A stretch of DNA of 64,000 bases from Hydractinia symbiolongicarpus (lineage: Eukaryota; Cnidaria; Hydrozoa; Anthoathecata; Hydractiniidae), in NCBI RefSeq assembly GCF_029227915.1, contig NC_079877.1:19927851-19991850 (forward strand), given 5' to 3'. Below are positions 13,401 through 25,800 of the stretch, piece after piece. The translations under genes and the position numbers were made by a program. The notes under the pieces are model-generated. The model did no database searches. It was not told where the DNA came from and worked only from the letters and a program-made list of their open reading frames with translations. Within the stretch, counting starts at the first letter, position 1. Every line of letters starts with the position of its first letter.

Positions 13401-16400
13401 CATGCATGAAGACACCAGCGAGGAACTAAGAACATATAAATATAATGCTGAAGACCCAGGGAATTACAAGATTTTGGTAACTTATGGTGGAGAGCAAATT
13501 CCAAGAAGTCCCTTCACCAGTCATGCGAAACAAGATCTTAACACTATTCGTGTTCACGGAGACGGTCTTGCAGGTCATTTTTGTTAATTCTCTTCCTTTT
13601 GTGATTATTCAAGTCTTTTGTTTTGTTTAACAGCAGTAATTGATTGTTCGATTTGTTGTCAAAAAAAATAAATTATTTTCTAGGTGGTAACTTAAACGAG
13701 ACAGTCGAATTTACGATTGATGTCGGCTCAAGGACATCTAAAGTGAACGCTGATGTCGATGGTCCGTCCGACACAAGACCTTATGCCGAAGTTTCAAACA
13801 ATCAAGACGGTACATACAGGGTGCGTTATACGCCGGTTGCTGTGGGAACGCATCACATATTTATCACTATCAATGACCAGCAACTTCCAGGAGGACCAAT
13901 TGAAACACAAATAGCTGATCCTGCTTCTGTTGCGGTTTCGTCTGTACAGTACGAAGAAGGTTTGTTATATATATATATATATATATATATATACTGTTCT
14001 ATCTGTATTTTTTCTTATTTAAAGGAGGGGTGGAAGTGTATGGTAAATACGAGTCGAACATGGTGTACGTTGTGGCAGCCTGTGCAAATTTTCGATGAAC
14101 AGAAAAAAGTTTTTCATGCATATGGGTTTAATGGAAACTCATCGTTGTGTTACCTTCTAGATAAGCAACTATATGCTGAATTGTACGAAAGAATTGGTAT
14201 TGCTGTCGACACTCGTCAGTCAGGCGATGGTAGTTTAAGTGCACAGACTGTTGGACCAAGAGACACAGAAGTCTCGACAGAAGTCGAAAGAGAAGTGGAA
14301 GGAAACTTCACAGTTTCATTCACACCTTCTGAAATTGGTGAATACCATACTAATGTGTATTGGAATGAAAAACCAATTCAAGGAAGTCCATTTATTGTCT
14401 GGGTAAACATATTTTATTATATAAGCAATTGAAAATACTGTTTCTTTCAGGTTTCCCTTTGTGCTTCTTACCTGTGTCCAAACAGTTCGCTACACAGATT
14501 ATATCCCTCTTTTACATTTTAGGTTAGCGACCCAAACAAGTGTGTTAGTCAAGGTGATGGCTTGTACCAAGCACGTATATCTGAAGTGGCAGAATTTCAG
14601 GTATCAACTGAAGGTGCTGGTCCAGGAACCATAGCAAGCTTTGCCGAACATAATGGTCAACAAATACCGGTGGACGTAACATTGACTGGCAGTGAGAATA
14701 CGTACCAGTGTAATTTTCGACCAAGCGAGGTGGGTGAATATCTTGTTCATATCACTTACAACAACGTACCTGTTCGTGACAGCCCATATCGAGTCATGGT
14801 GGGTAATCCAAAGGAAGCTGTTGTTATTGTGAATACAGAAACGATTGTAGAAACGACACAAAAATTTTCGTTAGCGGTTAACTTAAGTGAAGAGGCAGGA
14901 TTGGGCGATTTAATATGTAAGGTGGTTGGACCCGATGAGGATGAACTACCAAGCGAAATAAGACAAATTAGTAATCGGGGCAAAGAAATAAACTTTACAC
15001 CAGAAGAGCCAGGTCGTCATGAAATAAATGTATACTACGCTGGAGCTTTACTGAGTGGTTGCCCGTACATTGTTGATGTTGCACCATCTGAACCAACTTT
15101 TGCAGTTGATGCTTCTAGCGTTATTGTTACTGGAGAGGGAGCAAGCAGAGGTAATGTATCGAGATAATTGATGTTTATTATACATACGCTGCGTTTCTAT
15201 ACATAGCATGAATTTCACATTTTTAGGTGTTGTCAACGATCTAGCAAGAGTCCATGTGGACGCTCGAGATGCTGGTCCGGGACATTTAAGCGCCACTGTA
15301 GAAGGCTTAAAACATGATGTGGTGGTGGGAATACGCGATAATCACGACGGGACCTACACTTTGACGTATACTCCTCCAACAGCAGGAGCCTACGTTTTAG
15401 CTATTAAATGGGACGAACAGCACGTGGAAGGAAGTCCTTTCAAAGTCACTGTTGAGAATAGAGCAGTTCCAGAATCCGTGCGTAAGTATACAGCTGTCAT
15501 TGCTTGGCGCTCTAATACCCTTTTTTTTGCGATACGTACTTCTTGGTCCAGCCCGGCTGTTTCTTAATTTTAAAAAACATGATTTTCCAACAATTTATGG
15601 TTACTGAAGCCTTTTTTATACCCTTAAAATGATTTTCAGCAAAATTCCTGTCAAATTACCAATTAACTTTTTTTGATTTTCACAAGTTAGCCGTTGAAAG
15701 TATCTATATTGGCGTGAAATTTAAATAGTTTTATTGGAAAACAGTCTCTGCGACGGAGAGGCTAATTACGAGTATTCATCGGCAATAGCGTTGATCATTA
15801 TCGCGATAGTTTCCAAGTCTCCATAGATACTTTTTTTGAAAATTGAATAAGCAAAAAATTTAAAGTTGAAAAGAAATTAAGTTGTATTGTGTCAGGCGAT
15901 TTTATGTCACAATGAAAAAAGAGCAATGTAATTATTGATGGAATCCTTGTTACCGTTCGACTTTTGTTGTTTATTGCTCAGCTTATTTTGATAACTTCAA
16001 CGATCCGTAAACATTAGGTTTGGGGGGGGGATGCTTTAAATAACGAGCATTTTTGTTCGTTTTTAGGTTTAAGATTCAGTGCAAATTTAATAAATAATAA
16101 ATTTAGATTTATTGTCTTAAAATACCTTGTAAAAAGGTATTAAAACGTTAAACTTGTTCAGCTTTTCTTTCGCATTGAAAACTTACGTGTTTAGACACTA
16201 CCCCCTGTTTTAATTAAATAATTGGAGATTGACGATATGTGCACATTGCTTAGTTGTTAGTAAGATGTAATAGCTGTTCTAACAAAAATCAAGTGCACAT
16301 ATACAAAAAAAAAATATTGAAAAATAAATAATGGCCGATTATGACTATGATTATGATTACCCAGAAGACCAAGGAGTCGGTATGTATGTTCACGAATTGG

Positions 16401-17759
16401 TCGCGAATTGTTCGTATGATTTTCACTCAATTTTAGACTTAAATGCTAATCTTACAAAAAATATTTACGTTTATGTTTTAAACAATAAGAGTGCTTGTGT
16501 GAAGCAAAGTGCGTTTTTTAAGATATGTATATTTTGCTGCATAAGTGAAAAAAAATTCTTAAGCATGACTCATTGGGTATTACGTGGAATAAGTTCCATA
16601 TATCCACTGTGGAGATAATAGTCGTTGTAGTTTTCTGTTAGCAAAAGATGCTGTAAAAATTCTACGTGAAGCGAATGTAAAGCATGTCTGAAGGGAAGGT
16701 GAAAATGTTTAAAAAGGAAAAAAATTTAGACGAAGTGTAGTAAAGCTTGGGAGAACGATAAAAACAAATGTGTCAAATGAAATTATACACAATGAGCGCA
16801 AGTTTAATCAAATTCAGTGTCTTTGATCAATCTGCAGTGTCTGTAATCAATCTTCAGTGTCTGTAATCAATCTGCATTGTCTGTAATCAATCTGCAGTGT
16901 CTGTAATCAATCTGCAGCGTAAATTCACTATATGCTGTCCCAAAATTAAGCAACTTTGCATTTTTTTAGTTGTGGAAGGGGAAGGAATAAAAGAAGGAAC
17001 AGCTGGCCAACCAGTTCTTTTTAAGCTTGATGGAAGAAAAGCTGGACCGGGTCAACTGAGCTGTCGATGCCGTGCTCCTTCCGGAACTATGACATATGTC
17101 CTGATCTCTGATAACAAAGTAAGTTATAAGCCAATGTTTAGCTTATTCTTAGTAAAAACCAGGCCTTTCAATTTTTCACTTATCTTAGGATGGTACATAC
17201 ACAGTAGATCTAAATGCTACAGAGCCTGGTTTACATACAGTTGAAGTAGAATGGGATGGCACCCCAATTCCAGGGTCACCATTCCTAGTTCGAATTATGC
17301 AGGCACCGGACGTAAAAAAAGTAAGAGCTCATGGACAAGGTTTAGAATCAGGCATACTAGGTACGTCAATGCATTTTTATATGGTGGAATGGTTTTCAAA
17401 AAGAAAGGAGACACTAATGAGAAAATTAAATTTTTAATTGCATTTTAGGTACATTTCAGGGTCTTTTTCAAGTAGATTCAAAAGGAGCAGGTCCTGGTAC
17501 ACTTAAAGTGCGGATACATGGCCCTAAGGGCGCATTTAAGGTGGAAATGTTTCGAGATCATCCCAAAGACCGTATAATCAATGTTAGATACAATCCAACA
17601 GAATCTGGGATATACACTGCAAATATTTTCTGGTCAGATGAGCATGTTCCGGGAAGTCCGTTTGAAATTTTTGTAGCGGATAATGACCAGCACCTGCAGA
17701 AATGGAGACAGAACAGAGAACAAATACAAAGACAGGAGGGTTTATTTAATGGACATTAA
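10482..17759 (+). CDS. jbug-like: Filamin family actin cross-linker, three CH domains, jitterbug-type
   Basis: Twelve exons: 10482-10779, 12219-12509, 12641-12862, 12967-13157, 13234-13573, 13684-13959, 14161-14402, 14523-15150, 15227-15481, 16970-17118, 17189-17360, 17449-17759. They total 3375 nt (1124 residues). Every junction is GT-AG with matching phase. Residues ~15-127 form CH1, ~130-241 CH2 (ITNLTKDWNSGIALCNLV) and ~243-334 CH3 (NPVTNFNSDWNDGTALGSLV). The CH part ends exactly at a phase-0 exon border. Eight filamin Ig repeats follow, with signatures such as DGTYTLTYTPP and GSPF. Filamins cross-link F-actin and scaffold membrane receptors. Most filamins have two CH domains; three is the layout of insect jitterbug. 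Exon 8 alone encodes about two repeats. The model skips the AT-repeat ORF extension at 13960-14160, which is an intron. Confidence 0.93.
13966..13993. repeat. (AT)n microsatellite in filamin intron 6
   Basis: A short TATATA run sits just after the exon 6 donor and separates it from exon 7 at 14161. Confidence 0.85.
16331..16379 (+). CDS. jbug-like: Alternative first coding exon of a short filamin isoform
   Basis: An ATG with A at -3 and G at +4 opens MADYDYDYDYPEDQGV and meets a GTATGT donor after 49 nt, leaving one base. That phase matches the exon at 16970, so splicing 16331-16379 to exons 10-12 gives 681 nt, a 226-residue protein. It would carry a short Asp/Tyr-rich leader and the last two filamin repeats, with no CH domains. 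The reading frame, start context and donor are seen; expression is inferred. Such a form could not bind actin through CH domains but could keep partner-binding repeats. Confidence 0.65.
16813..16918. repeat. 20-bp minisatellite, about 5 copies
   Basis: The unit CAGTGTCTGTAATCAATCTG repeats with one or two changes per copy, ending some 50 bases before the acceptor of filamin exon 10. Confidence 0.9.
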
Positions 17760-17974
17760 TTACAGAACATAAAACAAAATATTTAAACTAATTCAATCTT
17801 CTTTAGCAGAGCTCCAGCAAGACAGATAACAGCAAACCTTTGGTTCTTCTATTTTTAGTAACTCTCCTTCCCCTTCCTGTCAATTTTAAGACATGCACTG
17901 GGTTTTTTGTAAGGAATTCTGTTTTTGGGGTTTTTTTTACGTCATTGTTTATTTCTAATTTTTTCGCAATCAAC

Positions 17975-17980
17975 AATAAA
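17975..17980 (+). other. Candidate poly(A) signal of the filamin gene
   Basis: An AATAAA hexamer lies about 215 bases after the filamin stop codon, followed by T-rich sequence. Cleavage site not determined. Confidence 0.5.
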
Positions 17981-19872
17981 TTGAATTATTGCACTGTTCA
18001 TCTTTTGTATATATATGGACTTGAAATATAATGTTGCCAAATTTTTTCTTGTTAGGAACAACCGCCGTATTCCTTAATTTAAGAGTCATGTACTTTTACA
18101 GTCAGGCACTACAGGCAGGAAGTGAGGTTTCCAAAATTACTAGATTTTTCCTTATGTTGGTCTTTTTAGGCCATTTTTGACAAATGTCTGAGTCCTATAA
18201 TTAAAATATATAAATCATGAAATTAGTGTTGCATCTACTTTGATTTCATGCGCATTCTGTTGTAGTTCATAAGTTCTATGGATTGTGCAATAGTATGACA
18301 GAATTTTTTTTAAATGTTACATACCACCTCTTGCACAAAAGTGTTGCTAAAAATTGACAAATTCCTACAAGATATTTGGCCCATATTCAGTAATGAAGGA
18401 ATAAACCCTTTTTAAATAGTTATCTGAGATATGAGCTGCTTACCTCTTGCTTCCTATCAGCAATTGAATATTCCTCTACCAGTTCAAAAGGTTTATCTCA
18501 AAGAGATAAACCTTTAGAATGGATGGGGTAGAGGGAAACGCATCGAACAAAACCATGTTGTCAGCAAAGTTGAAAGACGGGTTCACACTTTTTTCGTCAT
18601 GAATATGTACATGCGCAATATTTATTTTTAGCATACTACGTAATTTTTATCTCATATGCCAGCATTCGCCGCAGTAGTTGGAAGAAAGTTCAACTAATAC
18701 GGCAAATAGGAATAATGAACTAATACAAATTTAAAAGGAGGTTTGGAAATTCAAAATGAAAACAAAGTTGATGAGAAAGAAAAGCTAAACTTTCGTTTGC
18801 AATAATTAATTTAAACATTGAATATTTTATTATTGAGTGTAATACTGAAATTTTTTTGCTAGTGTGAACTGCATTATTTTATTAGCAACGAATAGATTTT
18901 TTGTATTCTCCTTATTTGAACGACTACCACGAATGGCTGTGAACCCAACTTTAAGAAAATGTCTCTACTAGTTTAAAAGGGGGAATTTGCTGGCTCAAAG
19001 ATTGAATTAAAGAATCACCAATACTTGTACACGTGGAAATTGCATGTCAAAAGAGGACAAGGATTACATTCCCATTCCCTTTAAGCTATACATCAAAGGT
19101 GGCCCTACACCCGCTTCTGATTAGTCATCAAACAAGACGGTGAATACACGAAGTATCGTATTAAACAAGACGGTGGAGACGTAAAGAATAAAGCTCTTCT
19201 TCTAAGCCTTCATTTTATATTGTCACTGAATTTCAAAAATATAGGGGTATAATATCTATCAAAAACATAATTGAGCTTACTTTTTTTAAAAATTTTTAGC
19301 TACATATTCATTTTAATCATATACAGATCTCGCCTTCTTTTTCACCGCCCTACTCTAGCCAAGCTAGAAGTTACTTGCATGCTGTTCACATGTTTATTCA
19401 TGCAGTAGGGAAGCAGAATCACCTCTTCAAAACTTCACAACCGATAGGCTACAAAGGGTCTGTTTTGTAGATGTGTAGCCCAGCCAAACAGCGTTCCTAT
19501 TTGAAAAATCGACAAACGTCTTATAAAGAAACAGTGTTTATAATTGCTTACCGGACGAACATCGGAATTCGATCCTCTTTTGCAATATATTACGTTCGGA
19601 ATTGTAGTTCACTTCATTTCCTTAGTATATACATAATCGCTATCTCAAACATGTTACGTACATGGTCGGGTCAAGTTTGTGGCCATAGCCCGTGGTTTGG
19701 TTGAAAAAAAACTCTTACCTGGCTTATAAGGTGGAACCCGAAAATTATTTGTTAGAGCTTGACCGTTTTAACTTCTACAAAGACATGACAGTAGAATATT
19801 AAAAAATATATTAATTAGATAATAATGAAATATACACATACTTCTAAATAATTTATAAATTTGTGATGAAAA
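17981..19872. other. Convergent intergenic region
   Basis: It lies between the 3' ends of the filamin (+) and LRR (-) genes. No gene is supported. A foldback at 18487-18515 (13-base arms around AAAGGTTTATCTC, 3-base loop) is the only clear structure. Confidence 0.55.
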
Positions 19873-22800
19873 TCATTTCATATCATTCAAATGTGAGGCA
19901 AGTAACAAACTTCTTCTGCAGCTCTGTGAACACACATGAAAAAGCAGAGGAAGATTTTTGATACCAAATATTTCTGCAACTGGTTTTAACACAGGAATAC
20001 CTTCGTGAGGTTTTAATTGGTCACAATAATCACAGGGTGAGATTCTAAACGGGAAGCAGAAAGAACGTAGCTATTGTCGATGCCTCGCCAGTTGCAATGT
20101 TGATTTTATATAAAAAAAAATAAGAACAATAAAGAAAAAAGTTTCAACACATATTTCTAACAACTTTTAATGTCATAATCTTTAGTGGTTTTAAAAATAA
20201 ACTTTCGCGATTAACAAAACAACAACAACAACAAAAAAAATCAAATCATAATTAAAGCAAAATTTACTATTCAAAAATAAAAACTCAAAAAATATTTAAT
20301 TTCGTAGTTAAGAAACCTATAACAACGAAAAAACCGTGTTGCTTTTCTGCGAAGTTTCGTATATTTTAAGAAAAATTTGCGAGTCTAAAAACTCGCGATA
20401 TTTTTTGGATGAGCTCCCACGAATCCATAAAATTTGAGAGTTTTCGCAAGATCAACCTTCGCAATTTTGTCACTTCCAGAGATTGTTGCAATTTGAATAA
20501 TTTTTTTCACGTTTAAAGCATCATCTCTTCATTATATTATATAAATTTTCAGAGAAATTTGGTGATTCGAAGGTAAAACATAGCTTTCAAACAAGAGTTT
20601 TTAGTGGATTAACTTTTGCGAATTGACGATAAAAAGTTTCTACTGAAAAATGAATGGTCGCTTTTTTAAAGTTTGGCTAAAAAGGCCAAAATCGCAAAAA
20701 TATTTTAACAATAAAGTATAATAGACAAAAAAATCATACCCGCATTCACCAATCTTCTGCTTTATATCCAAAGGTAGTTTGTCCAAGTTGTGATTCTTAC
20801 ACACGCACGTCAGTGCAACATCTCGTAAACTCTGAAACAGCAAATTTTAAGAAAATGTGAAGCAGCTTCATCCGCCAATGTAAATTTCATCTGCGAATGT
20901 AAAATTGATGCGTCAAAACATCTTAGATCTTGTTCTATGCGAGCCTAACTTGGCCTCCTTTGACGCAGGATTTAAATGCGTAGAAGATTAGGCTGTTTAA
21001 ATGTTATTGATGCCCAAGCACTGGAAGGTAGGAAGTAAATGAAAAAACGTGTATGCGTGTTTTGCACTGTGTAAAAGACAATTTTTAATTTTCAGGTTAT
21101 ATATTATTCATCGCCACTCAGTATTACTCTATTGTCTTCTCTGGGCTTGAGGGACAATCGCATGCAATCAGTTACGTTTCGGAAAGTTATCAACAATACC
21201 TGAAGTATCGGCGGTACGCTTTCTTTCCAAAAATATTTGTGCAAGAAATTTGTTTGGCAGCTAAAACTTGTTAGAGAAAGCTGAAGCAGTTCCGTTGGAA
21301 AGTGACGTATAAAATTCCCATCTAGGTAGAGCTCTTTTAACGACCTACAGGAATACAATTTATAATATACCTAAAATGAATTATTTTTTTCAGGTTTTTG
21401 CTTTTTACTTTCTGAACAATAATACATACAGCTTGTTTTCTTATATTTATTTTATCGTTATTTAATCTTCTCAGTTATTTACAATAATGCAATAATTTCT
21501 CGCAACAAATCTCTATAATAATACAGAGACTGTGATTAGTGTTTCAAGATCTACACGTGTATACGTGCCAACGTGTATACAAATTTTTTAAGAAAATTTT
21601 TTTTGTGTTACAACGGGTCTTTCCTGACGTTTTTAACCTTTATATCTTCTTAGGCGTCTAAACCATATGATCCTGTACATTATTTTGATCAACGTTTCAA
21701 CCTCTACACATTACAGGCAACAGATAAACTAAATTTCGCCAAATTTTTATTTGGATATGCACTGCTGACGTCAGCAAAACATCTACATCTACAAAACAAC
21801 CTATTTTTCCATTGTCCTTCTGCCCAAGTAGATTTTTCCATGGGCCGCATCGACTAGTTTATAATATTAGATTAAGGCACGTGGAAAGATCCACTGAAGG
21901 CAGAAGAACAAACTGTTCATACAGTACTTGCGAAAATTTATCCTATTAAGGTATCATAGGAAAGACATTTGGTGGGAGATAATGTGATAACTCAATTGCA
22001 GAGCAATCGTATTTATTGCACAAAGAAGGTAGTGAAAGTAAACGTTACCCCTTACGTTATCAATGAACAGTTTTCCGTGTTTTGAAAATATTTCTTAAAA
22101 TTCAGCTAACAGGACATACATATTTAGTCAAATATATAATTCTCATCGTGCACTGTTGTTTGTAGTTTGAGTAAATTTTACCATCTACAAACGGCCTCAC
22201 TTACACGAGATTTTTGATGCTTTTGTTTAGCCTTGGAATACAGTTATATGAGACGTCGAGCACTTCCAATTCACTTAAATTCAAAACACTAAAAAAGTCG
22301 GAAAATAAAAAAGTTAGAACGATAAGGTATAAGTAGTTAAAATATAATTAAATTATACTGAAATACGGTTTTAATGAGGTATTATTTTAATGACGTCACA
22401 ATAGTTTTACGGTTCAGATGCATTTTTTACCTATCAAACAAATATTTTTAAAAAACTTACCAATCTTGAAGTTCGTTCAAACAGCAGAAAGAAAAATTCA
22501 TATATTTTATTTTTACCAAATTCTTTATGTCTAAAACAAAATTTTAAAAAGCATGAAAATCCCACCAAAATAAAAACAGTGTCTTTTTAGTTTTATGAAT
22601 TTTGTTTTTGGTGTCTGCAAAATTTTCTCGCAACCTCAGATTTATCAAAAATGTTGTTATAAACGTGTTAAATTGTAAAACTGAAGTCGGCCCTTGCTAA
22701 GTTAAAACAGATTTTATGGTGTGCATAATTCAATTGACACACAGTGCAAATATACTCCAACATGCAAAAGTGTGCATAGAAATTGAGTCGACATTTGCCT

Positions 22801-25800
22801 TCTTTCCCCAGAAGCTATTTAAGGATGAGACCACACGTTTTCCGAATAACGTTACTCATGAGAAATATTTTTTATACAAGCAGAATCCTAGTGTTTTTTG
22901 GCAGGAAAACCTATTTTCAAAATAAACTAAGCATATTGTTTTTATACATCGTGAATCACTAACCTCCAGAGATGGACTTTATTGGATTATTTCTCATGTT
23001 TAAGGATATTAAATTTTTTGCTGTAAATAACACTTCTGGTATTTCCTACAAACAAAAATCCATATAAACAAGCACTATTTTAATATCCTAAACGCCTCTA
23101 CATAAATGCACAAACTTCAATTTCCTTTACAATTATTGAAACTTCCATTTAGAGTTTGTGTATTGACTTCGATGGTTGGGAAACAATTTTTATTAAAATT
23201 TACAACAAACTATAGAAGTATGCAACGATGCTGTTTCTATTCAGTTGGTTCGAGCAAATACACCGTACAAAAAAATCCGCCAAACTGATTGTTTAACAAA
23301 AATGTTTGGTCGAAAAATACAAAAAGTTAAAAGATTTGAATACCATAAAATTATTAAATGATAAATTAACTGAAGAAAGTGTCGCCAACAACTGATCAGG
23401 AACATCTTCAAACATATCAAGAAAGTAACCCTAAATGGAATGAAACAAAATTTTGGAGAGATATGAAACATTGCAACCGCACACATTCAGGGTAGCCATA
23501 ATTTTACAATACCTAGTTAATATTTTTTTTTAAATCTGATAATAAAAAATAATTTTAAGTTACTTAGGAGGTTTAAGGTCTCTGTTTTTTAGTTTCTTTT
23601 AGGAGATTCTAGGAGGCGCTGCAAGATTGACATAGCTCAGTTATACCTTTAAGTACAGCTTTGTTTCATCTACATTCAAGACAAGACGTGATACAGTATC
23701 TTGACCAAATTCTAAAATAGCAGACATAAATCTATAGCAATAAGAAACCCTGTTTAGTCAACGGAAAGGAGCGCAAAACAACTGCAACCTTTGTCAAATG
23801 AATGTACAGAAAAAAATGCATGCTGACATTAATAATCCTTATTCTGTAAAAAAACAGTGATAATGAAATGACTACATTATTTAACGAATAAGTAACAGAT
23901 AAACCTATAGTGAGGATGTTTGATAAGATCTCCTTTCTTGAGTCGATGTCATTTTTACTATCCTGTGATAAACCCTCCTCAGAAACATAGAAGGTGCTAT
24001 TCGTTGAGTTTGTGATGCAGATGTTATAGCGACTGCGACATGAAGAATGAGAAATGCTTTTATCTTTCGTGCACACATGTGGAATAGCACATTCTTCGCT
24101 AAGATTATAATTTTCTTCAGCTTGTTCCTCTAAAAAATTGACACAAAAAATTGACAGTACGTATCGGCCAGACAGAGAGGGGACACTGTTTAGTCAAATT
24201 GTAAAATATCTACTGAACTCCAGTTAATTCCAGTTAAACAGATTGCCACTTATAAGATAATTAACTAGATGCTTTATTTTATTCTGGATGTTAAAAAAAA
24301 AGTATAAAAATAACATTTCTTCACATATGTGTGTTAACAATCGCAATTTTTTGTTGAACCAAATGGTATAAAAAATGATTGAAGTATAAAAAAACGTCTT
24401 TGCACACGCTGCTATGCTGTTTCTTGTTAGGGGGGTTTAGCTAGTATAACGCCCAGGATCACTTACATGACAACATTTAGATCTATGTCTGGCCAATTAT
24501 ATTATTGATTGGGTACATTCACGTCAGATATTCAGTCAAACAATGTCTACAACAATAAAAATTTCTATTTCTCAGCCTGCCAAATAAGGTTTGGTACAGA
24601 GTAAGTTAAGAAATTAAGGTTCATACCAAGCAAGCTTTTCCTCCATGGTTTCCTTGGTGAAACTTCTGTAAGGCTTTCTAAATATAGTGGTGGGGTGATA
24701 TTAACAACAATAACGCAAGCAATTGTATATGCAACAACACTAAATATAAAAACATCAAAATACCATATTAAAAAAATTTATCAAATTAATGTATGAAATT
24801 CTTGCACAATGAATTCTTTTTGCAATTAGACTTTTTTTTATTTGTAAACTATTACAAAACAAGAAGGTAATTTTCAGTGAGTAACACAAAGATATTGCAT
24901 ATCATATCGCATTTTTTAAGTATACTTCATGTGCGTAATAGCTGTATTAAATTGTGTCATTTTTTAGACTATGTGACCAGTTGGAAATAGAATAGGTACA
25001 ATCATCAAACGCAAAAACAAAAATGATCATACCCATCTCATTTAAATCCAAAACATGTAATGTTTGACTATTTGCCGGTGCAACTATACTGCTAAATTCA
25101 TTTGGAACAGAAATCGAATTATATTTCATAAATTCATTTTTACTAACTGGTTGATGGGTACAGTCAGAAATAGTATTATCTTTCACAAATTCATTTTGTT
25201 TTGAAGGTAATGCGTGCACCATTTGATGACTTTCAACTGGTGCATCAATCTTTCGTTTAGTTAATTGCCATGGTGTCTTCTTAGGCAACCTGCAATATAA
25301 AAAACCCACCTAAAGAACACAAGAACAAATAAGATAATTACTATTGCGTAACACAAGAAATTTGTATTTGGTATATAGCCAAGTGTAAAAATAGCAAAAT
25401 AAAAGAATAAAAAAAACTGGAGCCCTCGAGTGTGTCAAATTTAAATGATCAATCATATAATCAATGGCGCATATTTTTTTATAAACAATTTAGCTTCCAA
25501 CCCACTACTTACTATAGTTTAATAAAAACCACTGATAAGTAATGAAATGCCTCAATCCAAAATGCTGTCAAAAGGTTCTAGCCAATTTTTAAAATTAACA
25601 AATTTATTTAGCTTGAATATAATTTTAAAGTTGGTTCCATGATATCAAATAAATAAATATCTGTCTACTGACTTATCAAAGTAAAAACCATAGTTTTTCA
25701 ACATTGTACAGTCACTGTTATAACACTTCTTTAAAACTGATCTGGCCTTTAAAATTGGCATATTAAAGATTTTTTAATATTGTAAGAATAAATTAAGACA

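Larger units (their letters stand above)
15482..16969 (+). other. Filamin intron 9, holding an internal start exon
   Basis: This is the longest intron in the repeat-coding half (1488 nt). It includes a G9 run near 16021, an internal coding exon with its own ATG at 16331, and a 20-bp minisatellite near the 3' end. No transposon was recognised. Confidence 0.7.

Noticed and set aside
13960-14160. Reading-through ORF over the AT repeat inside filamin (tyrosine/isoleucine stretch)
   Set aside because: GT and AG borders at 13960 and 14160 with phase-1 agreement on both sides show this is an intron.
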